From the NCBI RefSeq assembly GCF_001590795.1, contig NZ_JXDL01000001.1, positions 2,280,561 through 2,344,560 on the forward strand: a stretch of DNA of 64,000 nt. Direction: 5' to 3'. Shown here piece by piece: positions 1-8,673 of the stretch. Position 1 is the stretch's first letter. Every line of letters begins with the position of its first letter. Under the pieces are notes generated by a model, which worked only from the letters and a program-made list of their open reading frames with translations, was not told the origin of the DNA and made no database searches. Both the position numbers and the translations under genes were made by a program. The DNA is from Bradyrhizobium sp. AT1. GTDB lineage: Bacteria > Pseudomonadota > Alphaproteobacteria > Rhizobiales > Xanthobacteraceae.

Positions 1-177
1 GGCCACCGAGCAGAGCGAGAACAGCCGTGGCAGCACCGGAAGCAGCGACGCTGCGGGCTTCCCGGCGAACAGCCGCGTCAACGGCGGCCGGCTGCGCGGC
101 TGGATCGCGACGTCGGCGATCACGCCGCCGGCGAGCCAGACCGTAATGTCGATCTCGTTGCGAAAGGCCAGGCTCAT
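1..177 (-). CDS. hupK: HupK, N-terminal part (cut by window edge)
   Basis: Only the first 59 codons are present; the gene runs off the left edge. The visible start reads MSLAFRNEIDITVWLAGGVI. The ATG overlaps the hupJ stop codon by 4 bp, which fixes the start. HupK is a hydrogenase accessory protein that resembles the large subunit and is thought to act as a scaffold during assembly of the NiFe(CN)2CO centre. The assignment rests mainly on position, directly after hupJ in the usual hupGHIJK order, and on the start of the sequence. The family's later cysteine region lies outside the window and could not be checked. Confidence 0.75.
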   Translation of the reverse strand, partial: MSLAFRNEIDITVWLAGGVIADVAIQPRSRPPLTRLFAGKPAASLLPVLPRLFSLCSVA

Positions 178-680
178 TCGCGCCGCTCCGTCAGGGCACC
201 GCGCAGGAAGTTACGCCGATCGATCGGGGTTGTCGCGGGTTCGCGACGGCGAGCCGCCTCCTCGCTGTCCTCGGGCAGCATCAACTCGGCAAGCGCCGCC
301 TCGGCCGTCGCCCGCGCGGCCGCCATGTCGGCAAATTCGAACATGGGCGAGAACAGCGAGCAGCTTGCGATCCGACCCATCTGCCCGATCTCACTGACGC
401 TGAACTCGATGTCGCCCGCGGGAAAGCGGAATCGTAAGCTCGTGCCCGACCTCTCCCGCATAGCGCTCGTCGGCATCACCACGTTCATGAACCACGGCGT
501 GACCATGATGCCGACGAACGAGCCATTGAACCGGCGGAACCCAACCGCCTCGACGCCGAGCGCATCGTTGTAGATCGGCAGATCGCGCATCGCGCGATCG
601 CCGATCTCCCGGTAGCCTTCGGCCAGAAGCTCGCCCCAAGCCACGGCGTCGGCCTCGGGCGCTGGCGCACCACCGGTCAT
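174..680 (-). CDS. hupJ: HupJ hydrogenase accessory protein
   Basis: A 168-residue protein of the HupJ family (C-terminal partner of HoxR-type proteins; named [NiFe]-hydrogenase assembly chaperone HybE in Pfam). The central segment with FNGSFVGIMVTPWFMNVV is the characteristic conserved block. A longer reading frame extends upstream, but the ATG at 680 overlaps the hupI stop by 4 bp and starts the conserved region, so I use it. The gene ends by overlapping hupK by 4 bp, so it is translationally coupled at both ends. Expected role: a cytoplasmic chaperone acting on the hydrogenase small subunit before Tat export. Family assignment is strong; the molecular role is from knowledge of the family. 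Confidence 0.85.
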   Translation of the reverse strand: MTGGAPAPEADAVAWGELLAEGYREIGDRAMRDLPIYNDALGVEAVGFRRFNGSFVGIMVTPWFMNVVMPTSAMRERSGTSLRFRFPAGDIEFSVSEIGQMGRIASCSLFSPMFEFADMAAARATAEAALAELMLPEDSEEAARRREPATTPIDRRNFLRGALTERRE

Positions 681-886
681 GCTTCGATCGCCATGAATTT
701 GGATTTCGGCGCGTCGCAGTTCGGGCAGTGCCACTCTTCCGGCAACGCCGCGAACGGCGTGCCGGGCGCGATCTGCGCGACGTCGTCGCCGTCGGCGGGA
801 TCGTACACCGTCCAACAGATACCGCATTCCAGCCGCGTCGCTTCGGTGACGTCCTGGCGTACGCCAAAATTCTCGAAGGCACTCAT
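677..886 (-). CDS. hupI: HupI rubredoxin
   Basis: A 69-residue rubredoxin. The two metal-binding knuckles are visible: CGIC near residues 21-24 and CPNC near residues 54-57, which together bind one Fe(Cys)4 centre. The segment [14 protein letters not shown] is typical of the fold. The gene overlaps hupH by 4 bp upstream and hupJ by 4 bp downstream, so it sits inside the hupGHIJK unit. HupI is required for hydrogenase maturation when oxygen is present, probably by supplying or protecting electrons for the iron-sulfur clusters of HupS. That role is inferred from studied rhizobial hup systems, not from this sequence. Confidence 0.93.
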   Translation of the reverse strand: MSAFENFGVRQDVTEATRLECGICWTVYDPADGDDVAQIAPGTPFAALPEEWHCPNCDAPKSKFMAIEA

Positions 887-1746
887 TTGAAATAGGCCTC
901 GATGATTTCCTGCAGCCGCTCGGCGGAGTCCTCGAAATCCTCGTCCGCGGCCAGCGCAACGGTCGGCACGCCTCCGACTTCGAGCGTATCGAGGATGATC
1001 GTGTCCATGGCGTTGAAGAACTGCACCGACCAGACATTGCGGATACCCGTCGACAGCACGCGACAGGTGCCGTAGCCGCGCGACACCAGCTGGATCGGCC
1101 CGTTGCGGATCGTGTCCTGCAGGAAGCTCATGTCCACCGGGCTCATCGGCAGCAGCGTGAAGTTGATGATCTGCGAGCGGAGGCCGGGCCGCCAGGCCAA
1201 GGCCCGCTCGCGGATCTCGGCGAGCACGGGCAGCACGTTCATCGCGCCCTCCGGCACCTGCCCGATCTCGAAATCGGCGGCTGTCAGGTCGGCCGCCGCG
1301 CGCCTGACGATCTCCGGGACGGAGCCGATCTCGAGATATTCGGAAGCCGCATCAGTCTCGAGCCGCACGCGCCAGATCCCGGCCAGGACCGACTCCTGGA
1401 TCTGGGCCAGCGATCCGTCGGGCAACGCAACGACGCCGCCGACCTCGCCTTCGCCGAGCACGTCGGCGATGAGCTTACTCTCGAGCTCGTTGAGATTGGC
1501 GAGCCGGAACAGCTGCGTCGGCGCATCCGCCTTCTGGCCGGCGATGGCCTCAGCGATCTTCGAGAGCAGCGCGACCGCATTCGGGCAGCTCTTGGCCAAT
1601 TCGGCGCTGTCCAGCGCTGCAAGCTTTGCCAGCGCGCCGGCCGCCGTCAGACTGCCCTTCGACGCATTGAGACTCTCCTCGCCGATCGGAAACACGCTGA
1701 CCGGTTGCTCGGCGCCCTCAGGCGCATCCCAGAATCCGACCTTCAT
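883..1746 (-). CDS. hupH: HupH / HyaF-type hydrogenase maturation protein
   Basis: A 287-residue cytoplasmic protein of the HupH/HyaF family. It begins [20 protein letters not shown] and ends with a negatively charged helix. No signal peptide or membrane segment is seen. It overlaps hupG by 4 bp upstream and hupI by 4 bp downstream. HyaF/HupH proteins assist iron-sulfur cluster loading or quality control of the hydrogenase small subunit. Assignment rests on length, gene order between hupG and hupI, and family resemblance. Its exact biochemical role is not established. Confidence 0.87.
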   Translation of the reverse strand: MKVGFWDAPEGAEQPVSVFPIGEESLNASKGSLTAAGALAKLAALDSAELAKSCPNAVALLSKIAEAIAGQKADAPTQLFRLANLNELESKLIADVLGEGEVGGVVALPDGSLAQIQESVLAGIWRVRLETDAASEYLEIGSVPEIVRRAAADLTAADFEIGQVPEGAMNVLPVLAEIRERALAWRPGLRSQIINFTLLPMSPVDMSFLQDTIRNGPIQLVSRGYGTCRVLSTGIRNVWSVQFFNAMDTIILDTLEVGGVPTVALAADEDFEDSAERLQEIIEAYFK

Positions 1747-2189
1747 AGCTCGACACCTTGCGCGCGATGCTGGGGAACGATGGTGACGGCGACCGCGGCC
1801 GTTTGCCCGCGCGGGCGGTCGATCAGGGTTTTGATGCGTTCGATATAGACCGACCAGTCCTGGATCTTGGCGATCAGACCCAGCGTCTCGCCCTTGGCAA
1901 CGAGGATCAGCGTCGGCTGCACGCGCACGCCAAAGCGCTCGCCGAGCGCGCGCTGGTCGTCGCGGGCGATGATCGCGCCGCGCAGCCGGCCGTTGAACGC
2001 GGTGATCAACTCCGGCAGCACCACGGCGACATCGATTGCCTCCGGGAAACGATTGGGATCGCCCGCCGACAGCAGCACCGCAACCGCACCGGCCTCGTCG
2101 GCCGCGCCGAGAAAATGATCGACCGTCGTGGCATCGACCTCGGGCAGGCCGTACCGCGTCAAATCCTGCTTCCCCACCTGGAATTCCAT
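1743..2189 (-). CDS. hupG: HupG / HyaE-type chaperone
   Basis: A 148-residue thioredoxin-fold protein of the HyaE/HupG family. It lacks the CxxC active site of a true thioredoxin, as expected for this family, which binds the Tat signal peptide of the hydrogenase small subunit rather than doing redox chemistry. The segment [20 protein letters not shown] corresponds to the cis-proline region. It is the first gene of the tightly overlapping hupGHIJK block. A 266-bp gap separates it from hupF and carries a sigma-54 promoter and a FixK-type site, so it probably has its own transcription start. Confidence 0.87.
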   Translation of the reverse strand: MEFQVGKQDLTRYGLPEVDATTVDHFLGAADEAGAVAVLLSAGDPNRFPEAIDVAVVLPELITAFNGRLRGAIIARDDQRALGERFGVRVQPTLILVAKGETLGLIAKIQDWSVYIERIKTLIDRPRGQTAAVAVTIVPQHRAQGVEL

Positions 2190-2233
2190 CAGACCTCCCC
2201 TGACAAGCTTATGATTTTGCTCGGCATAGGGTT

Positions 2234-2250
2234 AGCAAGGCACATGCCAG
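2234..2250 (-). promoter_or_regulatory. Sigma-54 (-24/-12) promoter before hupG
   Basis: On the minus strand the sequence reads CTGGCATGTGCCTTGCT. It matches the RpoN consensus YTGGCACGRNNNTTGCW at 15 of 17 places and keeps the required GG-N10-GC spacing. The predicted start point, about 12 bp further on, leaves roughly a 35-nt leader before the hupG ATG at 2189. A FixK-type site lies about 30 bp upstream. Confidence 0.65.
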
Positions 2251-2281
2251 GATATTCCAGCAGATTTCTTCAGCTATCTAA

Positions 2282-2295
2282 TTGATCTATATCAT
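2282..2295 (-). promoter_or_regulatory. FixK/FNR-type box upstream of hupG
   Basis: TTGAT-CTAT-ATCAT matches the FNR/FixK palindrome TTGAT-N4-ATCAA at 9 of 10 defined bases. Its centre is 99 bp before the hupG start. In B. japonicum, FixK2 has been linked to symbiotic hydrogenase expression, so a site inside the hup locus is plausible. Binding is inferred. Confidence 0.5.
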
Positions 2296-2455
2296 TTCTT
2301 TTCTGAGACCCGGCGCGTCGCATGCCTCAGTGCCAAGATACTTTCCAGCTTCAATGGAATCTATATTTGCAGATAGAAAGATGGCTTCCAGGCCGCACCC
2401 GGCTGCGTGCCGAGGATCCGGCGCCCCGCGGAGATCAAGGCGGCAGGGTGCTCGC

Positions 2456-2752
2456 TTATTCAGACCGGAGGTGTGGGGGAAGCTGCGGCTCGCGGCCGAT
2501 CAGATCGGCGAAGAAGCGGTCGCAATCCTCGCCGTCGAGGGCAGCACCGAGCCCGTCGATCGCAGCACCGATCAGGCGCGCCTCGTCCTCGTCCAAAAGC
2601 CGGATCGCGGTATCGATATAGACCAGCACATGCGCACCGACCGGCGGGTTGGAGAGCAGCAGCATGGAGACGCGACGCTGCTCGCCGCGAAACTCGCACA
2701 GCGCCGATATTCCGTCAGTGTCGACGATCGTCATCGGCAGGCCGAGGCACAT
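2456..2752 (-). CDS. hupF: HupF (HypC-family chaperone)
   Basis: A 98-residue HypC/HupF-family protein. It begins MCLGLPMTIVD; the cysteine directly after the initiator methionine is the essential family residue that binds the iron precursor or the large subunit. HupF differs from HypC by a longer C-terminal tail, as here. It follows hupD by 26 bp. HupF is described as stabilising HupL during synthesis in oxygen. The gene is the last of the hupSLCDF block before a 266-bp gap that carries a new promoter. Confidence 0.92.
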   Translation of the reverse strand: MCLGLPMTIVDTDGISALCEFRGEQRRVSMLLLSNPPVGAHVLVYIDTAIRLLDEDEARLIGAAIDGLGAALDGEDCDRFFADLIGREPQLPPHLRSE

Positions 2753-2778
2753 CGCATTTGCTCCAAAAGGCCGGCCGC

Positions 2779-3354
2779 TCAGGCCGGCCGCATCTCGTAA
2801 TTGGCGTGGTCGATGTCATTGGCGAGCAACCGCTCGGTGCCCGCCAGGGGCACGCTGCGGCGGCTCACCGCGACGCCCCACTCGGCCAAGATCCGGCAGG
2901 CGACATCGATCGCGGACGCGATCTGGTCGCGCACCGGCGCCGTCAGCGGCCCGCCCCAGTCTTCGAGATCCAGCGGCTGGCAGCCGATCAGCACCAAATG
3001 CTTCGGGCATCTGCCGAGCAAATCGGCCGCGCTGATCACTTCCTGGAAGCCGGTCTGATGCAGGCTCATCTTCTTGGCGCCGGTGAAACGCGGCACCTCG
3101 TCGTCGCGCACCAGCTTCAACTCGCCGGGCTCGAGGCCGTAGTCGATGGCGTCGAACACGATCAGGCGGTCGGCTTCTTCCAGATAGTTGACGAGGTAGA
3201 GTCCCTGCGTGCCGCCGTCGAGGATGGTGACGTTGTCAGGCACGGCGTAGCGGCGGTGGAACTCTTCCACCACGCGCACGCCGAAGCCTTCGTCAGCCCA
3301 CAAGATGTTACCGATGCCGAGCACCAGGATGCGGTCTTGCGAAGATGTCGGCAT
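2779..3354 (-). CDS. hupD: HupD hydrogenase maturation endopeptidase
   Basis: A 191-residue endopeptidase of the HupD/HyaD/HybD family. It removes the C-terminal extension of HupL after nickel insertion. The start ILVLGIGNILWADEGFGVRV contains the conserved GxGNxLxxDEG motif with the metal-binding Glu. The other two ligands are the Asp in VFDAIDYG and the His in KKMSLHQTGF. It follows hupC closely. The substrate is encoded nearby: HupL still carries a 15-residue tail after its final His. HupV has none, so it does not need this protease. Confidence 0.93.
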   Translation of the reverse strand: MPTSSQDRILVLGIGNILWADEGFGVRVVEEFHRRYAVPDNVTILDGGTQGLYLVNYLEEADRLIVFDAIDYGLEPGELKLVRDDEVPRFTGAKKMSLHQTGFQEVISAADLLGRCPKHLVLIGCQPLDLEDWGGPLTAPVRDQIASAIDVACRILAEWGVAVSRRSVPLAGTERLLANDIDHANYEMRPA

Positions 3355-3371
3355 CGGTCACGTTCCCATTT

Positions 3372-4115
3372 TCAGTCGCGGAATTGCCGCTCGCCGGACA
3401 CCATCGAGGAGATGATGCTCTGGCGCGACATGATGTCTTCGCGGATCGCCGCGTAGATGTGCACCATCACGAACGTCACCAGCGCCCACATGCCGAGATG
3501 ATGCCAGGTGTGAACGTCCTGGCTGTTCGGCCAAATCGCAAACACCCAGCCGAACAGCTTGTGCTGCCAGCTGTCGATGCCCTGGCCTTCCGAATAGAGC
3601 GCAAAGCCGGTGACGATCATGAAGGCCACGAACAGCGTAAAGCCGGTGAACATCGCGGTCTGCGCCAGCGGATTATGGCCGACATACATCTTCGGCTCGC
3701 GCTCCAGGAACGCGTACCAGCGGATCTCGTGCAGCACTTCCTTCCAGAACTGCTTGCGATGCACGGGAATGTAGAAGATCTGCCGGGAGTGGTGGTTGCC
3801 GACGAAGGCCCACAGGATCCGCGTGAGGAAAAATACCGCGAGCACCTGCCCCGCCGCGAAATGGGCGAAGCGGATGTAACCCATCACGAAATTATCGGAC
3901 GCCTCACCCGCGACCGTCGGCAGCGGCGTTCCGATCAGATAGCCCGTCACCATCAGCACGATGATGGAAAACGCGTTCACCCAATGGCAGATCCGCACCG
4001 GCGCTTCGTAGACATAGACGGTGGGTCGGCCCACCGCCCGTTCCCCGGACGCGTCGGCTGCGATCGCCGCGAGGTCCGGCCTTGCGTCCGCGCCGGGAGC
4101 AACAGCATCCATCAT
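3372..4115 (-). CDS. hupC: HupC, b-type cytochrome subunit of uptake hydrogenase
   Basis: A 247-residue integral membrane diheme cytochrome b of the HupC/HyaC family. It anchors the HupSL dimer at the periplasmic face and passes electrons from H2 to quinone. Hydrophobic stretches give four membrane segments. Candidate heme-ligand histidines include those in VRICHWVNAF, RFAHFAAGQ and TWHHLGMWAL. It starts 9 bp after hupL and is followed by hupD. The segment before the first helix carries a charged cytoplasmic leader of about 45 residues. Confidence is high from order, length and motifs. Confidence 0.93.
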   Translation of the reverse strand: MMDAVAPGADARPDLAAIAADASGERAVGRPTVYVYEAPVRICHWVNAFSIIVLMVTGYLIGTPLPTVAGEASDNFVMGYIRFAHFAAGQVLAVFFLTRILWAFVGNHHSRQIFYIPVHRKQFWKEVLHEIRWYAFLEREPKMYVGHNPLAQTAMFTGFTLFVAFMIVTGFALYSEGQGIDSWQHKLFGWVFAIWPNSQDVHTWHHLGMWALVTFVMVHIYAAIREDIMSRQSIISSMVSGERQFRD

Positions 4116-4124
4116 GACCGCCTC

Positions 4125-5915
4125 CTACCTGACCTTGACCTTGGCGAGCTCCTGGCCGTCCGGGCTCATGACGTGAGTCGAACAGGCCAAGCACGGATCG
4201 AAAGAATGGATCGTGCGCAGGATCTCCAGGGGCTGCTCGGGATTGACCATCGGCGTGTTCATCAGCGAGGCCTCGAAGGCGCCGATGTTGCCCTTGGGAT
4301 CCCTCGGCGAGCCGTTCCAGGTGGTCGGCACCACGCACTGGTAATTGTCGATCTTGGTGTCCTTGATCTTGATCCAGTGGGCCAGCGCGCCACGCGGCGC
4401 CTCGGTGAAGCCGACGCCCTTGGCCTCCTTCGGCCAGCTCTCCGGCTTCCACTTGTCGACATTGGCGGTCGAACTGTCGCCAGCCTTGATGTTGGCGATG
4501 AGCTTGTCCTGGAAATAGCGCATCTGGCGGCCGGCCCAGACCGACTCGAGCGCGCGCGCCGCGGTGCGGCCGAGAGTCGAGAACAGCGCCGACGTCGGCA
4601 GATTCAGATCTTTCAAGAACTTGTCGACGGGATCCTTGAACTCGGCCTTGTTCTGCGCATAGCCGACGACCCAGCGCGCCAGCGGGCCGACCTCCATCGC
4701 GTGCCCTTTCCAGCGCGGCGCCTTGATCCACGAATATTTGCCGCCCTCGTCGAGCTCCTCGATCGCAGTCTTGGTGCCCTTCGCCTTGGGGCCCAGCACG
4801 TAGTTCGGCTCGGTGATGCCGTCCCAGGGATGCAGGCCCTTGGTCTCATCGGGATATTTGTACCAGGAGTGCACCACGAACTCCTGGATCTCGTCGGGAT
4901 TGGTGTGATCGACCGGAAACACTTCGGACAGATTGCCGTTGATAATGGCGCCGCGCGGCAGCTTCAGGCTCTTCTCGGAATAGTCGTTGGCATGTTCGGG
5001 AACGTCGCCATAGGCAAGCACGCTCTGGCCCGAAAGGCCGCCGCCATAGAGCCAGTCCTTGTAGAACGACCCGATCGCGGCGACGTCGGGCAGGTAGACC
5101 TGCTCGTTGAACTGGATCAGCTGATCGATGATCGACGAGATCAGGTTCAACCGCTCCATGTTGATGGCGCCGACGGCGCCGGTGCCGTCGACATTGATCG
5201 GACAGGGCACGCCGCCGACCAGCCAGTTCGGATGCGGATTCTTGCCGCCGAAGATGGTGTGGATCTTGACGATCTCCTTCTGGAAATCGAGCGCTTCGAG
5301 ATAATGCGCCACAGCCATCAGGTTGGCTTCGGGCGGCAGCTTATAGGCCTTGCTGCCCCAATAGCCGTTCTTGAACGGACCCAATTGTCCAGACTCGACG
5401 AACTTCTTCAGGCGCGTCTGCAGATCCTTGAAGTAGCCGGGCGAGGACAGTGGCCAGCTCGATATCGACTGCGCCAGCGCCGAGGTTGCGCGGGGATCGG
5501 CCGAAAGCGCGGAGACGACATCGACCCAGTCCAGCGCATGGAGATGATAGAAATGGACGACGTGGTCGTGCACCTGCAAGGCCAGCTGCATCAGATTGCG
5601 GATCGAGTTGGCATTCTCGGGAATGGTGATGCCGAGCGCATTCTCGACCGCGCGCACCGACGTCAGCGCGTGCGTGCCGGTGCAGACGCCGCAGATCCGC
5701 TCGGTGAACGCCCAGGCGTCGCGTGGATCGCGGTTCTTCAAGATCACCTCGATGCCGCGCCACATCGTGCCGGTGGAGACCGCATTGCGGATGACGTTGT
5801 CGGCGTCGACATTGACCTCGACCCGCATGTGACCTTCGATACGGGTCACGGGATCGACGACGATGCGTTTGCCGGAATTGTCGAGATTGAAGCCGTTGGG
5901 AGTCTGGATGCCCAT
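4125..5915 (-). CDS. hupL: HupL, large subunit of uptake [NiFe] hydrogenase
   Basis: A 596-residue catalytic subunit holding the NiFe(CN)2CO centre. The nickel ligands are visible as RICGVC (Cys75, Cys78) and DPCLACSTH (Cys575, Cys578, His581). After His581 comes a 15-residue extension, [15 protein letters not shown], which HupD removes on nickel insertion. There is no signal peptide; the protein is exported bound to HupS. The gene lies 29 bp after hupS. This is a group 1 membrane-bound H2-uptake hydrogenase that feeds electrons through HupC into respiration, recycling H2 in nitrogen-fixing or H2-oxidising cells. Confidence 0.97.
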   Translation of the reverse strand: MGIQTPNGFNLDNSGKRIVVDPVTRIEGHMRVEVNVDADNVIRNAVSTGTMWRGIEVILKNRDPRDAWAFTERICGVCTGTHALTSVRAVENALGITIPENANSIRNLMQLALQVHDHVVHFYHLHALDWVDVVSALSADPRATSALAQSISSWPLSSPGYFKDLQTRLKKFVESGQLGPFKNGYWGSKAYKLPPEANLMAVAHYLEALDFQKEIVKIHTIFGGKNPHPNWLVGGVPCPINVDGTGAVGAINMERLNLISSIIDQLIQFNEQVYLPDVAAIGSFYKDWLYGGGLSGQSVLAYGDVPEHANDYSEKSLKLPRGAIINGNLSEVFPVDHTNPDEIQEFVVHSWYKYPDETKGLHPWDGITEPNYVLGPKAKGTKTAIEELDEGGKYSWIKAPRWKGHAMEVGPLARWVVGYAQNKAEFKDPVDKFLKDLNLPTSALFSTLGRTAARALESVWAGRQMRYFQDKLIANIKAGDSSTANVDKWKPESWPKEAKGVGFTEAPRGALAHWIKIKDTKIDNYQCVVPTTWNGSPRDPKGNIGAFEASLMNTPMVNPEQPLEILRTIHSFDPCLACSTHVMSPDGQELAKVKVR

Positions 5916-5944
5916 GGATGCCCTACCCTAATCTGTCGCTTTGA

Positions 5945-7036
5945 TCAGCTGTTGTGGTCGATGTCTTCGCGCTTGGTCGCGAGCCGCTTCACCGCGGTGA
6001 CGGCCGCATGCGCGGCCACCGCGGCGCCGACGGCGCCGGCGGCCACCATGCCGATCTGATCGGCGTTCTTCTCGATGCCGAACTGCTTGATGTTGGTAAG
6101 GCGGTCATAGAACGAGCCCTTGTCCCAGAAGCCGTCTTCCGAGCAGCCGATGCAGCCGTGGCCCGACTGGATCGGGAACGAGACGCCGCCGTTCCATCGC
6201 ACGGTCGAGCAGGCGTTGTAGGTGGTCGGGCCCTTGCAGCCCATCTTGTAGAGGCAGTAGCCCTTGCGCGCGGCCTCGTCGTCCCACTCCTCGACGAACT
6301 GTCCGGCGTCGAAATGCGGGCGCCGGTAGCATTTGTCGTGGATGCGTTGCGAGTAGAACATCTTCGGCCGGCCCTGGCGGTCGAGCTCAGGCAGCTTGCC
6401 GAAGGTGGTGATGAAGGTGACGACGCCGGTCATCACCTCGGCGATCGGGGGGCATCCCGGCACCTTGATGATCGGCTTGTTGGTGATCACCTTGTCGATC
6501 GGCGTGGCCTGCGTCGGATTGGGCTTTGCAGCCTGCACGCAGCCCCAGGACGCGCAGGCGCCCCAGGCGATGATCGCCATGGCATCCTCGGCCATCATCT
6601 TCAGCTTCTCGACGAACGGCTTGCCGCCGTCGATGCAGAACATGCCGCCCTCGTTCAGCGGCGGATTGCCTTCCACCGCGAGGATGTACTGGCCCTTGTG
6701 CTTGGCGCGGGTCTCATCGAGGATCGCTTCGGCCTGGTGGCCGGCGGCGGCCATGATGGTGTCGTCATAGTCGAGCGAGATCATCGACAGCACGGCATCC
6801 TTCACGAGCGGGTGTGCGGACCGGATGAAGCTCTCCGAGCAACAGGTGCATTCGAGCCCGTGCATCCAGATCACGGGCACGCGCGGCTTGGTCTCCAGCG
6901 CATTGGCGATACGGCTTGCCGCCAGCGGACCGAGCCCGAGGCTCGTCGCCGTCAGGCTGCAGAATTTATGAAAGCTCCGACGCGTGATGCCTTGCCGCCT
7001 GATCACGCTGTAAAACGTTTCCGTCGCCGCGCCCAT
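5945..7036 (-). CDS. hupS: HupS, small subunit of uptake [NiFe] hydrogenase
   Basis: A 363-residue electron-transfer subunit carrying three iron-sulfur clusters. A Tat signal is present: twin arginines 19-20 in TRRSFHKF, a hydrophobic stretch, and a likely cut after Ala46. The cluster cysteines begin with ECTCC at 62-66 and continue through [15 protein letters not shown] and GHGCIGC. A C-terminal hydrophobic segment (about residues 329-346) anchors the complex. The ATG at 7036 follows GGAGGACAC on the coding strand, a good ribosome site. A sigma-54 promoter lies just upstream, so this gene starts the hupSLCDF transcript. Confidence 0.97.
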   Translation of the reverse strand: MGAATETFYSVIRRQGITRRSFHKFCSLTATSLGLGPLAASRIANALETKPRVPVIWMHGLECTCCSESFIRSAHPLVKDAVLSMISLDYDDTIMAAAGHQAEAILDETRAKHKGQYILAVEGNPPLNEGGMFCIDGGKPFVEKLKMMAEDAMAIIAWGACASWGCVQAAKPNPTQATPIDKVITNKPIIKVPGCPPIAEVMTGVVTFITTFGKLPELDRQGRPKMFYSQRIHDKCYRRPHFDAGQFVEEWDDEAARKGYCLYKMGCKGPTTYNACSTVRWNGGVSFPIQSGHGCIGCSEDGFWDKGSFYDRLTNIKQFGIEKNADQIGMVAAGAVGAAVAAHAAVTAVKRLATKREDIDHNS

Positions 7037-7080
7037 GTGTCCTCCGCTATCGGCTTTGACTTTTCGATGACGCCAAAGGC

Positions 7081-7097
7081 AGCAAGAAGCAGGCCAA
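7081..7097 (-). promoter_or_regulatory. Sigma-54 promoter of hupSL
   Basis: The minus strand reads TTGGCCTGCTTCTTGCT, with intact GG-N10-GC spacing and a full TTGCT -12 element. The predicted start point is near 7070, giving a leader of about 35 nt before hupS. RpoN control through a HoxA-type activator is known for rhizobial hupSL; the activator gene itself is not in this window. Confidence 0.75.
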
Positions 7098-7233
7098 AAG
7101 CCTGGAGCGATTCAAATGTAGAGAGATTCCAAACCGTTAGGCATTTGAACGGCTCTTATGGAGGGCGGACGAGCACGTCAAAAGACGGGAAGCGGAAACA
7201 ACTCGATTTGCAGTAGGCAACGAAGTTTCCGCC

Positions 7234-8673
7234 TTAGTGCGCCGTGCACACCATGCAGGGATCGAAGGACCGCACGATGTGCTGGATCGCAACTGAGCGG
7301 GGCCCGGCATCGCCGACATCGGTGCCGACCAGCGCCTGCTCCAGCGGACCGCCGATGTCGAAGGAATCGCGTGGCGAGAAATTCCAGGTGGTGGGCGCGA
7401 TGATCTGGTAACGTTCGATCCGGCCCGCGCGCACCGCCATCCAGTGCCCGAGACTGCCGCGCGCGGCCTCGACCAGACCGACGCTGGCGCCGTCGGGAAT
7501 CTCCTGCGAGGGGTGGCAGAAAGGCTCCGAGAGTCTGAGCGCGCGCGTCCATTGCTCCATGGCAAGCGCGATGCGCGCGAGTTCGATCAACCGCGCGATC
7601 ACGCGATTGCGGACGTTGGTGCCGCCGGCCCTGACGAGATCGTCGACCAAGGGCTGCCCAGCCACCGTCTGGCGCGCGACCGCGCCGACTTCGATCGGCT
7701 GGCCGGATAGCCGCGGCGCCTTGCACCAGCTATAGGCGCTCGCCTTATCGGGATCCGGCACGGTGCTGCTGTGCGCCGGATCGGCGGACGTATCTCGCAT
7801 CCAGGCGTGCGAGACATCCTCGGTAATCTGCGTCAGCGGCAAGGGCTCGATCATGGCCCGTGGCCCGAACAGGCCGCGAGGAAACAGCTCACTGTCGGCA
7901 CCGTGATAGGCGCCATAACTCATCAGCAATCCCGGTCCCCGGCCGAGCTCGTTCAGGGACAGTGCGTCCGCAAGCCGGAGGAAGTGCGCGAAATCGCCGC
8001 CGCGCCCGTCCCGCCAGCGATCGAGCTCACTGGCATTCGGGATCGACAGGACGCTCTCCAGCGTATCCGCGAAGACCACACGTTCCAGGAACGCGCGGAA
8101 TCCTGCTACGATCGAGAGCAGCCGCACACGCTCGCCGAGATCGATCGCCCGTGTCGTGCCGCCGGGCTGGAACGCCAGGCTGTGCGGCCATTTGCCGGCG
8201 ATGATGCCCATGGTCTCGAGCAGCCGCGCTCGCGCCGGCAAGGCGTCACGCGCCGCGCTGCCGCGCGTCGCTGCGAAACGTTCGCGCGTCGCCTCGTGCC
8301 AGGGATGCGGGGCGTAGGCCTCGCGGGCGAAGTCCGGCATGAAAAAAATGTAAAAGTGCGTGAGATGATCGGCGGCATTTTCGGCAGCGTGCGCGATGTT
8401 GGTGGCGAGCAACCCGTTCGGCGCCGCTTCGATTCCCATGGCACGGCGAAGCGCGGCCGCGGCCGCCACCGATTGCGAGACCGAGCAGATGCCACAAATC
8501 CTTGGGGCCAGCGCCAGCGCATCGAGCGGGGGACGTCCTTCCAGGATCTGCTCGAAGCCACGATAGAGCGGCGCCGTGACTTCCGCGCGCGCGACGCGGC
8601 CGCCCTCGACGTCGAGCCGCACCTCGAGATCGCCCTCGACGCGGTTGAACGGGCCGATCGTGATCCTCGTCAT
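7234..8673 (-). CDS. hupV: HupV, large subunit of H2-sensing hydrogenase
   Basis: A 479-residue large subunit of the regulatory (group 2b-type) hydrogenase. It has both nickel motifs, RICGIC near residue 62 and DPCMVCTAH at the very end. The protein stops exactly at that His: the cleavable tail seen in HupL is absent, which is the hallmark of the sensor enzyme. The open frame extends upstream, but the ATG at 8673 overlaps the hupU stop by 4 bp and begins MTRITIGPFNRVEGD, so it is the start. HupUV senses H2 and signals, through a HupT/HoxJ-type kinase, to the activator of hupSL. Confidence 0.95.
   Translation of the reverse strand: MTRITIGPFNRVEGDLEVRLDVEGGRVARAEVTAPLYRGFEQILEGRPPLDALALAPRICGICSVSQSVAAAAALRRAMGIEAAPNGLLATNIAHAAENAADHLTHFYIFFMPDFAREAYAPHPWHEATRERFAATRGSAARDALPARARLLETMGIIAGKWPHSLAFQPGGTTRAIDLGERVRLLSIVAGFRAFLERVVFADTLESVLSIPNASELDRWRDGRGGDFAHFLRLADALSLNELGRGPGLLMSYGAYHGADSELFPRGLFGPRAMIEPLPLTQITEDVSHAWMRDTSADPAHSSTVPDPDKASAYSWCKAPRLSGQPIEVGAVARQTVAGQPLVDDLVRAGGTNVRNRVIARLIELARIALAMEQWTRALRLSEPFCHPSQEIPDGASVGLVEAARGSLGHWMAVRAGRIERYQIIAPTTWNFSPRDSFDIGGPLEQALVGTDVGDAGPRSVAIQHIVRSFDPCMVCTAH

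Noticed and set aside
2320..2336. A second sigma-54-like element (TTGGCACTGAGGCATGC) before hupG
   Set aside because: The GG-to-GC spacing is 11 instead of the required 10, and the element at 2234-2250 fits better.
3345..6059. A 904-codon open frame on the plus strand opposite hupS, hupL and hupC
   Set aside because: It is antisense to hydrogenase genes with clear motifs; long shadow frames are common in GC-rich DNA and its protein resembles nothing known.
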